NCBI GenBank assembly: GCA_012840355.1
Contig: DULN01000008.1
Span: 101,443-165,442, forward strand
Direction: 5' to 3'
Length of the DNA: 64,000 nt
DNA from: Clostridiales bacterium
Lineage (GTDB): Bacteria > Bacillota > Clostridia > Oscillospirales > CAG-272
Positions 17,135 to 25,950 of the stretch are shown piece after piece. The notes beneath the pieces are model-generated. The model made no database searches. It saw only the letters and a program-made list of their open reading frames with translations, and was not told the origin of the DNA. How positions within the stretch are numbered: the first letter of the stretch is position 1; each line of letters begins with the position of its first letter. The position numbers and the translations under genes are program-made.

Positions 17135-18805
17135 AGCGGCAAATATGTTATAGGCATCGACTTTGGCACGCTTTCCGGGCGCGCGGTGCTGGTCAACGCG
17201 CTCACCGGCGAAGAGCTGGCGACGGCGGCGCTCGATTACCCCCATGCCGTTATGGATACCCACTTCCTCGACGGCAGCCCTCTGCCGCCCGATTTCGCGC
17301 TCCAGCATCCCGGCGACTACCTGCAGGTGCTCGAGTATACGGTTCCAAAAGTCGTTAAAGACGCGGGCGTTTCCCCTAGTAGTGTGGTGGGAATTGGCAT
17401 CGATTTTACCACATGCTCGCCGCTTCCGGTTTACCGGGACGGCATGCCACTGTGCTTTACCGAGAAATTTAAAAACCACCCGCACGCGTATGTTAAGCTT
17501 TGGAAGCACCACGCGGCGCAAAAGTACGCGAACAAGCTCAACGAGATTCTCGCTGAGATCTACCCTTCAATACTGGCAAAATACGGCGGGAAAATCTCGT
17601 CCGAGTGGATGGTGCCGAAGGTATGGCAGACGCTCGCCGAAGCGCCTGAGGTATTCGATGAAGCAGACTACTTTGTCGAGTCTGCCGACTGGGTAGTATG
17701 GCAGCTTTCGGGCGAGTTTGTGCGCAATGCCTGCATGGCGGGCTACAAATCGATGTATGTACCCGGTGTCGGCTATCCGCCGCGCGAGGTTTACGCTGCG
17801 CTCGACGAAAGGCTCGCCGATCTGCCCCAGACCAAGCTCGGCGGGCGAGTGGTGCCGATTGCCACGAAAGCCGGTGGGCTGACTGAGGCGATGGCTAAAA
17901 AGCTGGGGCTTGTACCCGGCATCGCTATCGCGGTCGCGTCAGCCGACGCGCATGTGACCGTTCCAGCGCTCGGCATTGGCAGCGAGGGCAAGCTGCTTGC
18001 TATAATGGGTACTTCGACTTGCCATATGATCCTAGGCCGTGCGGGCGAGCCGGCGAAAATCGTTCCCGGCATGTGCGGCGCGGTTGAAGACGGCATAGTC
18101 CCGGGCTTTACTGGCTATGAGGCTGGGCAGTCTTGCGTGGGCGACCATTTCGCGTGGTTCGTCGAGAATCTTGTGCCGGCTGAGTACAAAGATGCTGCTC
18201 AGAAAAAAGGCGTGTCGATCCACGCTTACCTTGCCGAGCTTGCGGATAAGCTCACCCCCGGCGAGTCGGGCGTTATCGCACTCGACTGGTGGAACGGAAA
18301 CCGCAGCATTCTGGTCGACGCCGACCTGACCGGAGTATTTTTGGGCATGACGCTGGCGACAAAGCCCGAGGAGCTATACCGCGCGCTGGTCGAGGCTACG
18401 GCGTACGGCACGCGCATAATAGTCGAAAACTTCATCGAGAATGGCGTACCCGTCGAAGAGTTCTATGCTGCGGGCGGCATCGCCGAGAAGGACCCGTTTA
18501 CGATGCAGCTGTACTCCGACGTTTTGGGCATGGAGATTAAGATATCCGGCTCGCCGCAAGCACCCGCGCTCGGCGCCTCGATATTTGCAGCGGTAGCGGC
18601 TGGGGTATATCCGTCCGTTTCGGAGGCGTCGGCGAAGATGGGCAAGCTGAAGCCGCTTACTTATAAGCCTTACCCCGAGGCTAAGGCGGTATACGACAAG
18701 CTGTACGCTGAGTATAAGACTTTGCACGACTATTTCGGCCGCGGCGGCAACGACGTCATGAAGCGACTGAAAGCTATCGCAGCCGAAGCAAAGTCTAAAA
18801 AATAA
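17132..18805 (+). CDS. araB: Ribulokinase
   Basis: 557 residues of the FGGY carbohydrate kinase family, matching the usual length of AraB. The N-terminal phosphate-binding loop is KYVIGIDFGTLSGRAVLVNA; GIGIDFTTCSPLPV and GTSTCHMILG follow, and the second ATP-site motif is AAGGIAEKDPFTMQLYSDV. It phosphorylates L-ribulose to L-ribulose-5-phosphate. The start is unusual: the conserved N-terminus (SGKYVIGIDFGT) begins just after an ATT codon, with an in-frame TGA 9 bases upstream. The next conventional start, GTG at 17186, would delete the phosphate-1 loop, so ATT initiation is favoured. First gene of the araB-isomerase-araD operon. Confidence 0.93.
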   Translation: MSGKYVIGIDFGTLSGRAVLVNALTGEELATAALDYPHAVMDTHFLDGSPLPPDFALQHPGDYLQVLEYTVPKVVKDAGVSPSSVVGIGIDFTTCSPLPVYRDGMPLCFTEKFKNHPHAYVKLWKHHAAQKYANKLNEILAEIYPSILAKYGGKISSEWMVPKVWQTLAEAPEVFDEADYFVESADWVVWQLSGEFVRNACMAGYKSMYVPGVGYPPREVYAALDERLADLPQTKLGGRVVPIATKAGGLTEAMAKKLGLVPGIAIAVASADAHVTVPALGIGSEGKLLAIMGTSTCHMILGRAGEPAKIVPGMCGAVEDGIVPGFTGYEAGQSCVGDHFAWFVENLVPAEYKDAAQKKGVSIHAYLAELADKLTPGESGVIALDWWNGNRSILVDADLTGVFLGMTLATKPEELYRALVEATAYGTRIIVENFIENGVPVEEFYAAGGIAEKDPFTMQLYSDVLGMEIKISGSPQAPALGASIFAAVAAGVYPSVSEASAKMGKLKPLTYKPYPEAKAVYDKLYAEYKTLHDYFGRGGNDVMKRLKAIAAEAKSKK

Positions 18806-18847
18806 CAACCTCAAAAACTCAAAAAAATTATAAATAGAGGAGTCACT

Positions 18848-20338
18848 ATGATTGCGAATGTCCAGAATGTAAAAGTCGGCATTGTCGCGGTAAGCCGCGA
18901 CTGCTTCCCCAAAACATTGAGCGAGCGGCGCCGCCGTGCCGTGGTCGCCGCCTGCAATAAGGCTGGGCTCGAAATTTTCGAGTCGCAGGTTATACTTGAA
19001 AACGAGCGTGATGCTATGGCGGCGCTTGAAGAGATCCGTGCCGCGGGCGTAAACGCGCTGTGCGTGTATCTCGGCAACTTCGGCCCCGAGGGCCCCGAAA
19101 CGATGCTTGCCCAAAAGTTCGGCGGGCCGGTTATGTTTGCAGCGGCGGCCGAGGAGTCTCAGTCCGACCTTATCGACGGCCGCGGCGATGCATACTGCGG
19201 CATGCTGAGCGCCTCATACAACCTTGGGCTGCGCGGCGTACGCGCTTACATACCCGAGTACCCCGTCGGCACGGCTGAAGAAGTAGCCGATATGATCGCC
19301 GAGTTTGTGGTGATCGCAAGGGTGCTGCTCTCGCTGAAGCGGCTGAAGGTTTTCGCGTTCGGCCCGCGCCCCTACGACTTCCTTGCCTGCAACGCGCCGA
19401 TTAAGGGGCTTTATGACCTCGGCGTGGAGGTTCAGGAAAACAGCGAGCTTGACCTCTATGAGGCGTTCCTCAAGCATGAGGGCGACCCGCGCATTCCGAA
19501 GGTTGTAGCCGACATGGAGGCTGAGCTGACTGAAAACGGCAACTGCTATCCGGGCGTCCTGCCGCGGCTTGCGCAGTACGAGCTGACGCTGCTCGACTGG
19601 GCTGAGAAGCATATCGGCGCGTCCGAACATTTCGTGTTCGCGAACAAGTGCTGGCCGGCTTTCCAGACGATGTTCAAGTTTGTGCCCTGCTATGTCAACT
19701 CGCGTCTTGCTTCGCGCGGCATCCCCGTAGCCTGCGAGACCGACATCTACGGCGCTTTGTCGGAGTTTATCCTCTATCAGGCGACCGGTGTCGCACCGAC
19801 GCTGCTTGATCTCAACAACACCGTCCCGCGCGACAAGTACGAAGAATTCAAGGATGTCATCGGCAACTACAAGCCCACCGACCTGTTCATGGGATTCCAT
19901 TGCGGCAACACCCCGATCTGCCACCTCAAGAACGGCAAGATGGCATACCAGCTTATTATGAAGCGCAGCCTCGAGCCCGACTCCGAGCCCAACATCTCCA
20001 GAGGCACGCTTGAAGGCGACATGAAGCCTTCGCCGATAACGCTGTTTAGGCTGCAGTGCAATGCCGACACGACACTCTCGGCTTACATTGCCGAAGGCGA
20101 AGTGCTCGATGTGCCCACCTCCTCGTTCGGCGGCATAGGCGTCATTGCAATACCTGAGATGGCGCGCTTCTATCGCCATGTGTTGCTTGAAAAGCACTTC
20201 CCGCACCATTCCGGCGTGGGCTTTGCGCATGTCGGGCGCGTGCTGTTTGAGGTGCTGAAGCTGCTCGGCATCAACGATATAGGCTACAACCGCCCTGCGG
20301 GTGACCTCTACCCGACCGAGAACCCCTTTAAGAAATAA
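18848..20338 (+). CDS. L-fucose/L-arabinose isomerase-family protein
   Basis: 496 residues resembling the L-fucose isomerase/L-arabinose isomerase superfamily: an N-terminal Rossmann-like part (VKVGIVAVSRDCFPKTLSER), a middle with SEHFVFANKCWPAFQTMF, and a C-terminal beta part with FHCGNTPICHL. It is flanked by araB and araD, so it probably supplies the L-arabinose to L-ribulose step in place of classical AraA; this is inference from context. Metal ligands are plausibly the Glu in VACETDIYG and the His in GFHCGN. The ribosome site GAGGAG precedes the ATG, and codon use is strongly biased to GC-ending codons, suggesting high expression. Confidence 0.85.
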   Translation: MIANVQNVKVGIVAVSRDCFPKTLSERRRRAVVAACNKAGLEIFESQVILENERDAMAALEEIRAAGVNALCVYLGNFGPEGPETMLAQKFGGPVMFAAAAEESQSDLIDGRGDAYCGMLSASYNLGLRGVRAYIPEYPVGTAEEVADMIAEFVVIARVLLSLKRLKVFAFGPRPYDFLACNAPIKGLYDLGVEVQENSELDLYEAFLKHEGDPRIPKVVADMEAELTENGNCYPGVLPRLAQYELTLLDWAEKHIGASEHFVFANKCWPAFQTMFKFVPCYVNSRLASRGIPVACETDIYGALSEFILYQATGVAPTLLDLNNTVPRDKYEEFKDVIGNYKPTDLFMGFHCGNTPICHLKNGKMAYQLIMKRSLEPDSEPNISRGTLEGDMKPSPITLFRLQCNADTTLSAYIAEGEVLDVPTSSFGGIGVIAIPEMARFYRHVLLEKHFPHHSGVGFAHVGRVLFEVLKLLGINDIGYNRPAGDLYPTENPFKK

Positions 20339-20357
20339 GCATAAGGGGTGACTAAGG

Positions 20358-21050
20358 GTGCTAGAGGCACTCCGCGAAGAGGTTTACCGGGCAAACCTCT
20401 TGCTTGTAAAACATGGGCTGGTGATTTTCACCTGGGGTAATGTCAGCGGGATCGACCGCGAGCGCGGGCTGGTCGTCATAAAGCCGTCCGGCGTCCCATA
20501 TGAAGAGCTTTCGCCTGATAATATGGTGATAGTCGACATGGAAGGCCGGGTGGTGGAAGGCGATCTGCGCCCCTCTACTGACACGCCGACGCATATTGAG
20601 CTTTACAAAGCTTTCCCAACAATCGGCGGCGTGACGCATACCCACTCAACATACGCGACCGCATACGCGCAGGCGTGCCGGCCGATTCCAGCGTACGGCA
20701 CGACTCACGCCGACTACTTCTACGGCGATATACCCTGCACCCGCGCGATGAGCGAAGCCGAAATAAGTGGCGACTACGAAGCCGCTACCGGCAGGGTGAT
20801 TGCCGAAGCGCTCGAAGGTATCGACCCGCTATCAATGCCTGCGGCTCTGGTGCACTCGCATGGGCCGTTCGTTTGGGCGAAGACCCCGACCCGCTCGGCT
20901 GAGCTTGCCGCGACTCTTGAGGAAGTCGCGCGTATAGCTTATTTGACCGAGCAGCTCGGCGGCCAAAATCATATTGATGGGGCGCTGCTTGACAAGCATT
21001 TCCTCCGAAAGCATGGCAGCGGCGCATATTACGGGCAAAAAAGCGAATAA
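20358..21050 (+). CDS. araD: L-ribulose-5-phosphate 4-epimerase
   Basis: 230 residues of the class II aldolase/AraD family. The substrate loop FTWGNVSGIDRERGLVVIKPS, the zinc ligands in THTHSTYATAYAQA (two His) and the third His in LVHSHGPFVWA are present. It converts L-ribulose-5-phosphate to D-xylulose-5-phosphate, the last step of arabinose breakdown. The GTG start follows AAGGGGTGACTAAGG, 19 bases after the isomerase gene. It ends the operon at a strong terminator. Confidence 0.94.
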   Translation: MLEALREEVYRANLLLVKHGLVIFTWGNVSGIDRERGLVVIKPSGVPYEELSPDNMVIVDMEGRVVEGDLRPSTDTPTHIELYKAFPTIGGVTHTHSTYATAYAQACRPIPAYGTTHADYFYGDIPCTRAMSEAEISGDYEAATGRVIAEALEGIDPLSMPAALVHSHGPFVWAKTPTRSAELAATLEEVARIAYLTEQLGGQNHIDGALLDKHFLRKHGSGAYYGQKSE

Positions 21051-21092
21051 AAAGCGGCGCCGTTATTGTAGCAGTGCGCCGCATAGCAAAAT

Positions 21093-21130
21093 AGCCGCCA
21101 CCCGGCTTGTCCGGGGGGCGGCTGTTATTT
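21093..21130 (+). terminator. Terminator of the arabinose operon
   Basis: AGCCGCC...GGCGGCT stem followed by GTTATTTT. The convergent gene at 21157 ends just beyond it. Confidence 0.75.
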
Positions 21131-21156
21131 TATATAAAGTAGAATATAAAGGAGAA

Positions 21157-22347
21157 TTACCTTCTGCGCTTAAATATGATAACCGACGCCAGCGCAGCGC
21201 ATGCGAGCGCAGCGGAAATGAGCACTGCCGAGCTGTCGTATGTCTTAGCGGCTACAATCACATCTGCCGCGGGAGCTGTAGATTGCGCCTCTTCCACAGG
21301 AGCCTGCGCCTCCTCAGCTGCAGCTTCTGGCTGCGCCGCAGGTTCGGACGCCGGGAACTCGAGCTTGTTTGAGACAAGTATGCGGTCGCCAAGCCCATAG
21401 CCTTGGTCGGATATGTAGATTTTATCGCCGGCGATGGTTACGCCGCTGTACCTAGCCGAGTCTTCGGTGTCGGCAATTTCGCATACGGTCGAAAGGTCAG
21501 AGGCGTTTATCACGTAAACGACGCTGTCCGCGCCATTGTAGGTAGACACCAGCACGTAGCCGTCGTAGAAGTATATCCCGTACGGCTCGACGAGCGATGC
21601 GGTGGATATGATGGATTTGCCGTCGGCGCTGAGTTTAAGCAGCGTGTCGCCTTTGCTGCCGCTCGACACTTTCGCGGTCATATAGATGACGCCGTCACCG
21701 TCGACCGCGAGGTAGTTCGCGTCGCAGTCTGCGCTGCCTGTCAGCTCCTGAAGGTCGGTGTAGCCAGAACTTTTGCCGAAGCTTGCGTCCATAACTGGGT
21801 TTTTCGGGTCGGTGACGTCCCAGCGGTAGAGCCTATCGGTGTCGTAGTTAGTGATTACATAAAGGTAGTACTTGCCGCCGAGCTTCGCCACGGCAACGCC
21901 GTTTACGCCGACCTTGCCTGCGATTTCGGTCGAAACGAACTTGACCTCTTCCATCGACTCGATGTCGACAATCGCGAACCCCACGGCGCCGTCGTTTGCA
22001 GCGTTGGCAATTCCGACGTAGAGGTAGCCGCGGTCGTCCGCCGCAAGCCCCTTCGGGTAGCCGGGCTCGTCGTCGCTGTACTCGCCAAGCACCTCGCCGG
22101 TAGCCGCGTCTATCTTAATTACCCGCCTTAAGTTTTGAAGCAGCCCGCCGAAAAGGTATTTACCGTCAGTTGACGAGCAAAAGCCTCTTAACTCGTATGT
22201 TAAAATATCGTTTTTATCAAATTCTACTAAAGTGGAGAATGTCGCCTGTGCGAAAACGGAATCGTATGGACCCGCATAAGCCGCCGTGCCTAAAAACGTC
22301 AACATAAAAAGCGTCGCCAAGGCGGCAGCGATGAACTTATTTTTCAC
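21157..22347 (-). CDS. Secreted beta-propeller-like surface protein with C-terminal membrane anchor
   Basis: 396 residues. A signal peptide (MKNKFIAAALATLFMLTFL, ending AYA) is followed by about 290 residues with repeated beta-strand units (YLFGGLLQNLRRVIKIDAA, YLYVGIAN, YLYVITNYDTDRLYRWDV, YVLVSTYNGADSVVYVINA), as in NHL or YncE-type propellers. An Ala/Glu/Pro-rich spacer (residues 330-365) leads to one transmembrane helix and FKRRR. No LPXTG motif is visible, so it is probably membrane-anchored through the wall. The GTG start has an excellent site, GAGGAGGATTACC. Function and ligand are not known. Confidence 0.8.
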   Translation of the reverse strand: MKNKFIAAALATLFMLTFLGTAAYAGPYDSVFAQATFSTLVEFDKNDILTYELRGFCSSTDGKYLFGGLLQNLRRVIKIDAATGEVLGEYSDDEPGYPKGLAADDRGYLYVGIANAANDGAVGFAIVDIESMEEVKFVSTEIAGKVGVNGVAVAKLGGKYYLYVITNYDTDRLYRWDVTDPKNPVMDASFGKSSGYTDLQELTGSADCDANYLAVDGDGVIYMTAKVSSGSKGDTLLKLSADGKSIISTASLVEPYGIYFYDGYVLVSTYNGADSVVYVINASDLSTVCEIADTEDSARYSGVTIAGDKIYISDQGYGLGDRILVSNKLEFPASEPAAQPEAAAEEAQAPVEEAQSTAPAADVIVAAKTYDSSAVLISAALACAALASVIIFKRRR

Positions 22348-22442
22348 GGTAATCCTCCTCTTTTATTTTTATTATCAAATGAAAAAATTACCATGGGATA
22401 TATTAGCACACTGCACAATAGGTGTCAATACCATTTTTATAT

Positions 22443-22471
22443 TTGCAGAGCTTAATGTTTTAGGTTATAAT
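22443..22471 (+). promoter_or_regulatory. Promoter of the PatB/MalY gene
   Basis: TTGCAG, 17 bases, TATAAT, about 30 bases before the start codon. Confidence 0.75.
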
Positions 22472-22506
22472 ATATCCGCCCTAAATTTAAGGTAAAGGAA
22501 GCAGTT

Positions 22507-23679
22507 ATGGATTACGGATTTGACACTTTAGTAAGCCGCAAGGGTCTTTCTACCGTTAAATATGATCTAATGGATAAAAACGGCTATCCGCCGGACACTA
22601 TCCCGATGTGGGTAGCCGATATGGACTTCCCTTCTCCGCCAGAGGTTAGGAAAAGACTTGCCGAGCTAGCGGGGCTTGGGGTTTTCGGCTATTCGATGGC
22701 CGACGAGGCATACGAGGACGCGGTTATTGGTTGGTTTTCCCGCAGGGTCGGATACACTCCGCGCCGCGAGTGGATAAAAGTGACGCCCGGCGTCGTTTTC
22801 GCTATCGCAACCGCCATCCGCGCGTATACCGAGCCGGGCGACGGCATCTTAATCCAGCGCCCGGTTTACCACCCATTCGAGCGTCTTATACTTGCAAATG
22901 GCAGAAAGCTTGTAAATAGTCCCCTCATCTATCGGGACGGAGCATACTCAATTGATTTTGACGATTTTGAGCACAAGCTCAAAACTGAAAACGTGAAGCT
23001 TTTTATCCTCTGCAGCCCGCACAATCCAGTCGGCAGGGTCTGGAGCGAAAAGGAGCTAAAGGCACTTTCTGAGCTATGCATAAGATACGGAGTTATAATC
23101 ATCGCGGACGAGATACATTGCGATTTTATTTACCCGTGGGCAAAGTTTGTGCCTTACGCGTCGCTGGGCGAGGAAGCGCTTGAACGCTTAATTATCTGCA
23201 CGGCTCCGAGCAAGACGTTCAACCTCGCGGGGCTGCAGCTGGCGAACATATTTATACCGAACGCGGCTTTGCGCGACAAATACTCGGCTGTGTTAAGACG
23301 CACGGGATACGGCGAGCCAGGCTTTATGGCGCTGCATGCCTGCCGCACCGCATACGAGCAGTGCGCGCCGTGGCTCGACGCTCTGATAGATTACCTAAGC
23401 GGGAATCTCGACCTCTTGCGCGGGGCGCTGCGCGAAAGGCTGCCTGAGGTAAAGCTTGTCGAGCCGGAGGGCACTTATCTTGCGTGGCTTGATTTCTCGG
23501 GGCTGGGGCTAAACGAAAGCGAGATTGCCGATACTTTAAAGCATAAAGCGAGGCTTTGGTTTGACTCCGGCAGCAAGTTCGGCCCCGAAGGCGCGGGGTT
23601 CCAGCGCGTAAATATAGCCTGCCCGCGCACGGTTTTAGCCGAAGCGGTAGAGAGGCTAACGGAAAGCTTTAAAAAGTAG
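22507..23679 (+). CDS. patB: MalY/PatB-type PLP-dependent C-S lyase or aminotransferase
   Basis: 390 residues, fold type I PLP enzyme. It starts with MDYGFDTLVSRKGLSTVKYD and has IPMWVADMDFPSPPEV, the hallmark N-terminus of the MalY/PatB group. The PLP lysine is in APSKTFNLAGLQ, the Asp in IADEIHCDF and the Tyr/Asn segment is CSPHNPVGRVW. Members cleave cystathionine or S-substituted cysteines to pyruvate, ammonia and a thiol; some act as aminotransferases. Monocistronic with its own promoter and terminator. The exact substrate cannot be read from sequence. Confidence 0.9.
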   Translation: MDYGFDTLVSRKGLSTVKYDLMDKNGYPPDTIPMWVADMDFPSPPEVRKRLAELAGLGVFGYSMADEAYEDAVIGWFSRRVGYTPRREWIKVTPGVVFAIATAIRAYTEPGDGILIQRPVYHPFERLILANGRKLVNSPLIYRDGAYSIDFDDFEHKLKTENVKLFILCSPHNPVGRVWSEKELKALSELCIRYGVIIIADEIHCDFIYPWAKFVPYASLGEEALERLIICTAPSKTFNLAGLQLANIFIPNAALRDKYSAVLRRTGYGEPGFMALHACRTAYEQCAPWLDALIDYLSGNLDLLRGALRERLPEVKLVEPEGTYLAWLDFSGLGLNESEIADTLKHKARLWFDSGSKFGPEGAGFQRVNIACPRTVLAEAVERLTESFKK

Positions 23680-23701
23680 GCAACCGTTTGCGAAAAAATA
23701 A

Positions 23702-23760
23702 GCCGCGCTGCTGCAAACGCAACGCGGCATTTTGAAAGTCCGGCATTATGCCGGATTTTT
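23702..23760 (+). terminator. Tandem terminator hairpins after patB
   Basis: GCCGCG...CGCGGC followed by ATTTT, then TCCGGCAT/ATGCCGGA followed by TTTTT. The second overlaps the end of the convergent gene. Confidence 0.7.
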
Positions 23761-24619
23761 ATTTTAAGCTCCCGAACGCGGCTTGGTTTTCAACAGGGCT
23801 TGAGCGCTTGTAGCCGGTATACGCGCGCCGCTCAAGGATTGCGAGCGAAAGCTCGAGGTTTTCGCGCACCTCATCGGCGGTCGACGCGCCCATGGTAATC
23901 ATATCGCAATCCCGGATGGCGTTCCACGAGAACGTAAGCCCGACAAACGGCGTGACTCGACCGGCTGCGAACGGCTTTATGGTCATTACCGGCTTTTTCG
24001 CATTCCTTATAATTCCCGCAACTACCTCGACTTCCACCTGCATTAAAAATCCAAGGCAATTGAAAATTTGTATGTATGTTTCAACGTCGTAGCCGTTTTC
24101 GTCGCAATATACTACTATTTCGGGCATATGCGCCGAAAGGCCGGGGATTTGCCCGCTCTCGCGCACCATGTAAAGATAGTCCGGGAGCCTATCGATGATT
24201 CGCTTGTTTTTGTTGACGAGCTGCTCAACGCTGGTATGGTGCATAAGCGAGAATGTGCAGCCTGCAGCCGCGGCGTTCTTAAAAACCTGCTCAGCTTCCT
24301 TACGGGCCTCGGGCGTGTCGTCGACGTTTATCCAAGGCGTGTCGATGATTATAATCTTCTGCCCCAGCTTTTCCTCGGCGCATTTGACTGCGGCAAGCGC
24401 AAGCGGTGTCTGCGAGATCGGGCCCATCACCGCGTTGCAGCCGTAATCGAGGTATGCCTCGAAAACAGGCAAGAAATCCTCGGGTTTTGAGTACCGCTCG
24501 CGAATCAGCTTGTCAGCCGCGGGGCTGGTATGGCTCCATCCGAGCAGCCAATTTGTTCCCATAATCGCGCGCGGTAGTGACACCCCGCCTACATCGGTTC
24601 TAGGAAATGGTTTAGACAT
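23759..24619 (-). CDS. Uncharacterised TIM-barrel protein, aldo/keto-reductase-like
   Basis: 286 residues with alternating strands and helices. The C-terminal part (KKPVMTIKPFAAGRVTP, then DMITMGASTADEVRENLELS) resembles the last strands of aldo/keto-reductase-like barrels, but the catalytic Asp-Tyr-Lys-His tetrad of true aldo/keto reductases is not recognisable. Conserved-looking features are MGTNWLLGWSHTS at the N-terminus and a His-rich FSLMHHTS. A good ribosome site, GAGG, lies 9 bases before the ATG. It stands alone and convergent with patB. Catalytic role unknown; a lyase or epimerase barrel is equally possible. Confidence 0.7.
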   Translation of the reverse strand: MSKPFPRTDVGGVSLPRAIMGTNWLLGWSHTSPAADKLIRERYSKPEDFLPVFEAYLDYGCNAVMGPISQTPLALAAVKCAEEKLGQKIIIIDTPWINVDDTPEARKEAEQVFKNAAAAGCTFSLMHHTSVEQLVNKNKRIIDRLPDYLYMVRESGQIPGLSAHMPEIVVYCDENGYDVETYIQIFNCLGFLMQVEVEVVAGIIRNAKKPVMTIKPFAAGRVTPFVGLTFSWNAIRDCDMITMGASTADEVRENLELSLAILERRAYTGYKRSSPVENQAAFGSLK

Positions 24620-24932
24620 ATGTAAAACCTCACAAAAACAATTTATTCATAAAATTATATATAATTATTAATATAATGCCAGTATAATTCAAATACAGAT
24701 ATATTTCCCGGGAAACGGCAAAGTTATGCGAATTTTCCGTTTCAAGGGGGGCGAAAGAAGCCTGCGGAGAAATAGACCCTGCATTGTTTAAATTTTAACA
24801 TGCAAAACGGCGTGAGTCAATCGCCGCTTCGTTATTTTTATACATCTAAAATTACATGAATTATTTACACTACTGCGAGGAAAATTATTATTGCGGTCAT
24901 TAAAAAAATTTTTATATAAAAGAGGTATGGCC
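24620..24932. other. Intergenic region upstream of the discoidin-like lipoprotein
   Basis: About 310 bases holding divergent leaders. A GAAACGG...CCGTTTC stem lies around 24713-24755, and an AT-rich promoter zone precedes 24933. No known riboswitch consensus was recognised. Confidence 0.4.
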
Positions 24933-25634
24933 ATGAAAAGACTACTCTCATTAAGTTTGGCTCTCTTAGTTGTTGCAACACTGGTCGCTTCTTGCGCGAA
25001 AGACAACACTGGTGGCGGAGATACGACCGCTGGTGATACTTCCTCCGCCGCGGCAGAGACCACTGTTGCCGACACGACAAAGGCTCCTGAGACTACAAAA
25101 GCTCCGGAGACGACACCAAAAGAAACCGAGCCAGAGACCGAGCCGAATCCACCTGAAGACCTCATCGATTATGAGTCGATCGTTAACACCAAGAAGGACG
25201 TAACCAATCTCGTCGACATCGAATCCCTTGAGTGGGATGTTGAAGGCTTCAACGACCAGGAGCAGGCTCCGAACCTCTTCGACGGCGACACCGCCACCAA
25301 GTACTGCTGCCCGCTCCCGCCGATTTTCTCCTTCAAGACCACTGAGCCGGTTAAGCTGACTGCTTACGCTCATGCGACTGCGAACGACAACTCGCAGTAC
25401 GGCCGTGCTCCTGAAGAGTGGATCTTCTGGGCTTCCAACGATGGCGAGAACTGGGTGCAGCTTGACTACGTCCAGCAGGCTTCCCAGATCATCGAGCGCG
25501 TAGACTATACCTACTATGCATTCCTCATCGACGAGGATAAGCAGGGCGAGTATCAGTACTACAAGTTCGAGGTCATCGAAGCCGAAGGCGGCACAACCTT
25601 CCAGATGTCCGAGTTCCAGATTTTCACCGACTAA
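24933..25634 (+). CDS. Lipoprotein with Thr/Glu/Pro linker and discoidin (F5/8 type C)-like domain
   Basis: 233 residues. The signal peptide ends in the lipobox LVASC, so it is a lipid-anchored surface protein. Residues 25-75 are a low-complexity Thr/Glu/Pro spacer with repeated TTKAPET. The rest resembles an F5/8 type C jelly roll (NLFDGDTATKYCC..., EEWIFWASNDGENWVQLDYV, QYYKFEVIEAEGGTTFQMSE), a carbohydrate-binding fold. The second of two nearby ATGs is chosen because GAGG lies 7 bases upstream. Codon use is strongly biased to C-ending codons, unlike the linker, suggesting high expression. Ligand unknown. Confidence 0.82.
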   Translation: MKRLLSLSLALLVVATLVASCAKDNTGGGDTTAGDTSSAAAETTVADTTKAPETTKAPETTPKETEPETEPNPPEDLIDYESIVNTKKDVTNLVDIESLEWDVEGFNDQEQAPNLFDGDTATKYCCPLPPIFSFKTTEPVKLTAYAHATANDNSQYGRAPEEWIFWASNDGENWVQLDYVQQASQIIERVDYTYYAFLIDEDKQGEYQYYKFEVIEAEGGTTFQMSEFQIFTD

Positions 25635-25679
25635 AGTTTAAGAAAATTATTTAGACAAGCTATATAAAGTGTAAAACTT

Positions 25680-25710
25680 GCGGCTTTCCGTTAATGGAAA
25701 GCCGCTTTTT
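25680..25710 (+). terminator. Terminator of the discoidin-like lipoprotein gene
   Basis: GCGGCTTTCC/GGAAAGCCGC perfect 10-bp stem, 6-base loop, then TTTTT. Confidence 0.9.
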
Positions 25711-25853
25711 GTATGCCTGCGCATGGGTTTGCGAGTGCCTTCTAACGCGTAATCTAGCTTGCGATAATGACATTTACTGCATTCTGCTCGAGCGCCTTTC
25801 TGAGCGAATCGCACCGGACTTTTGCTAGCCATGTTGTACCTATTGTATCCCAT

Positions 25854-25894
25854 AAAAATCGCGCCCGCCCGGCTAATGTAGCCTGACGGGCGCG
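25854..25894 (-). terminator. Terminator of the S-layer-homology protein gene
   Basis: CGCGCCCG...CGGGCGCG stem followed on the minus strand by ATTTTTAT. Confidence 0.75.
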
Positions 25895-25950
25895 GTATTA
25901 TTTAGCAGCCTTTGCTTTCGCCGGTTTGATTGGGTATACCGGCGCAATTA

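Noticed and set aside
17123..17188. Frameshift at the 5' end of araB
   Set aside because: The frame from the conserved N-terminus to the stop is intact; only the start codon is unusual, so an ATT start fits better than a frameshift.
24710..24785. Possible riboswitch (GEMM-like ACGGCAAAG) upstream of the discoidin-like lipoprotein
   Set aside because: Only the short ACGGCAAAG piece matches; the second conserved half and the GGTAGC-type element of c-di-GMP riboswitches are absent.
25647..25853. Short minus-strand ORF between two terminators
   Set aside because: It overlaps the terminator hairpin of the lipoprotein gene, has no ribosome site and no family resemblance.
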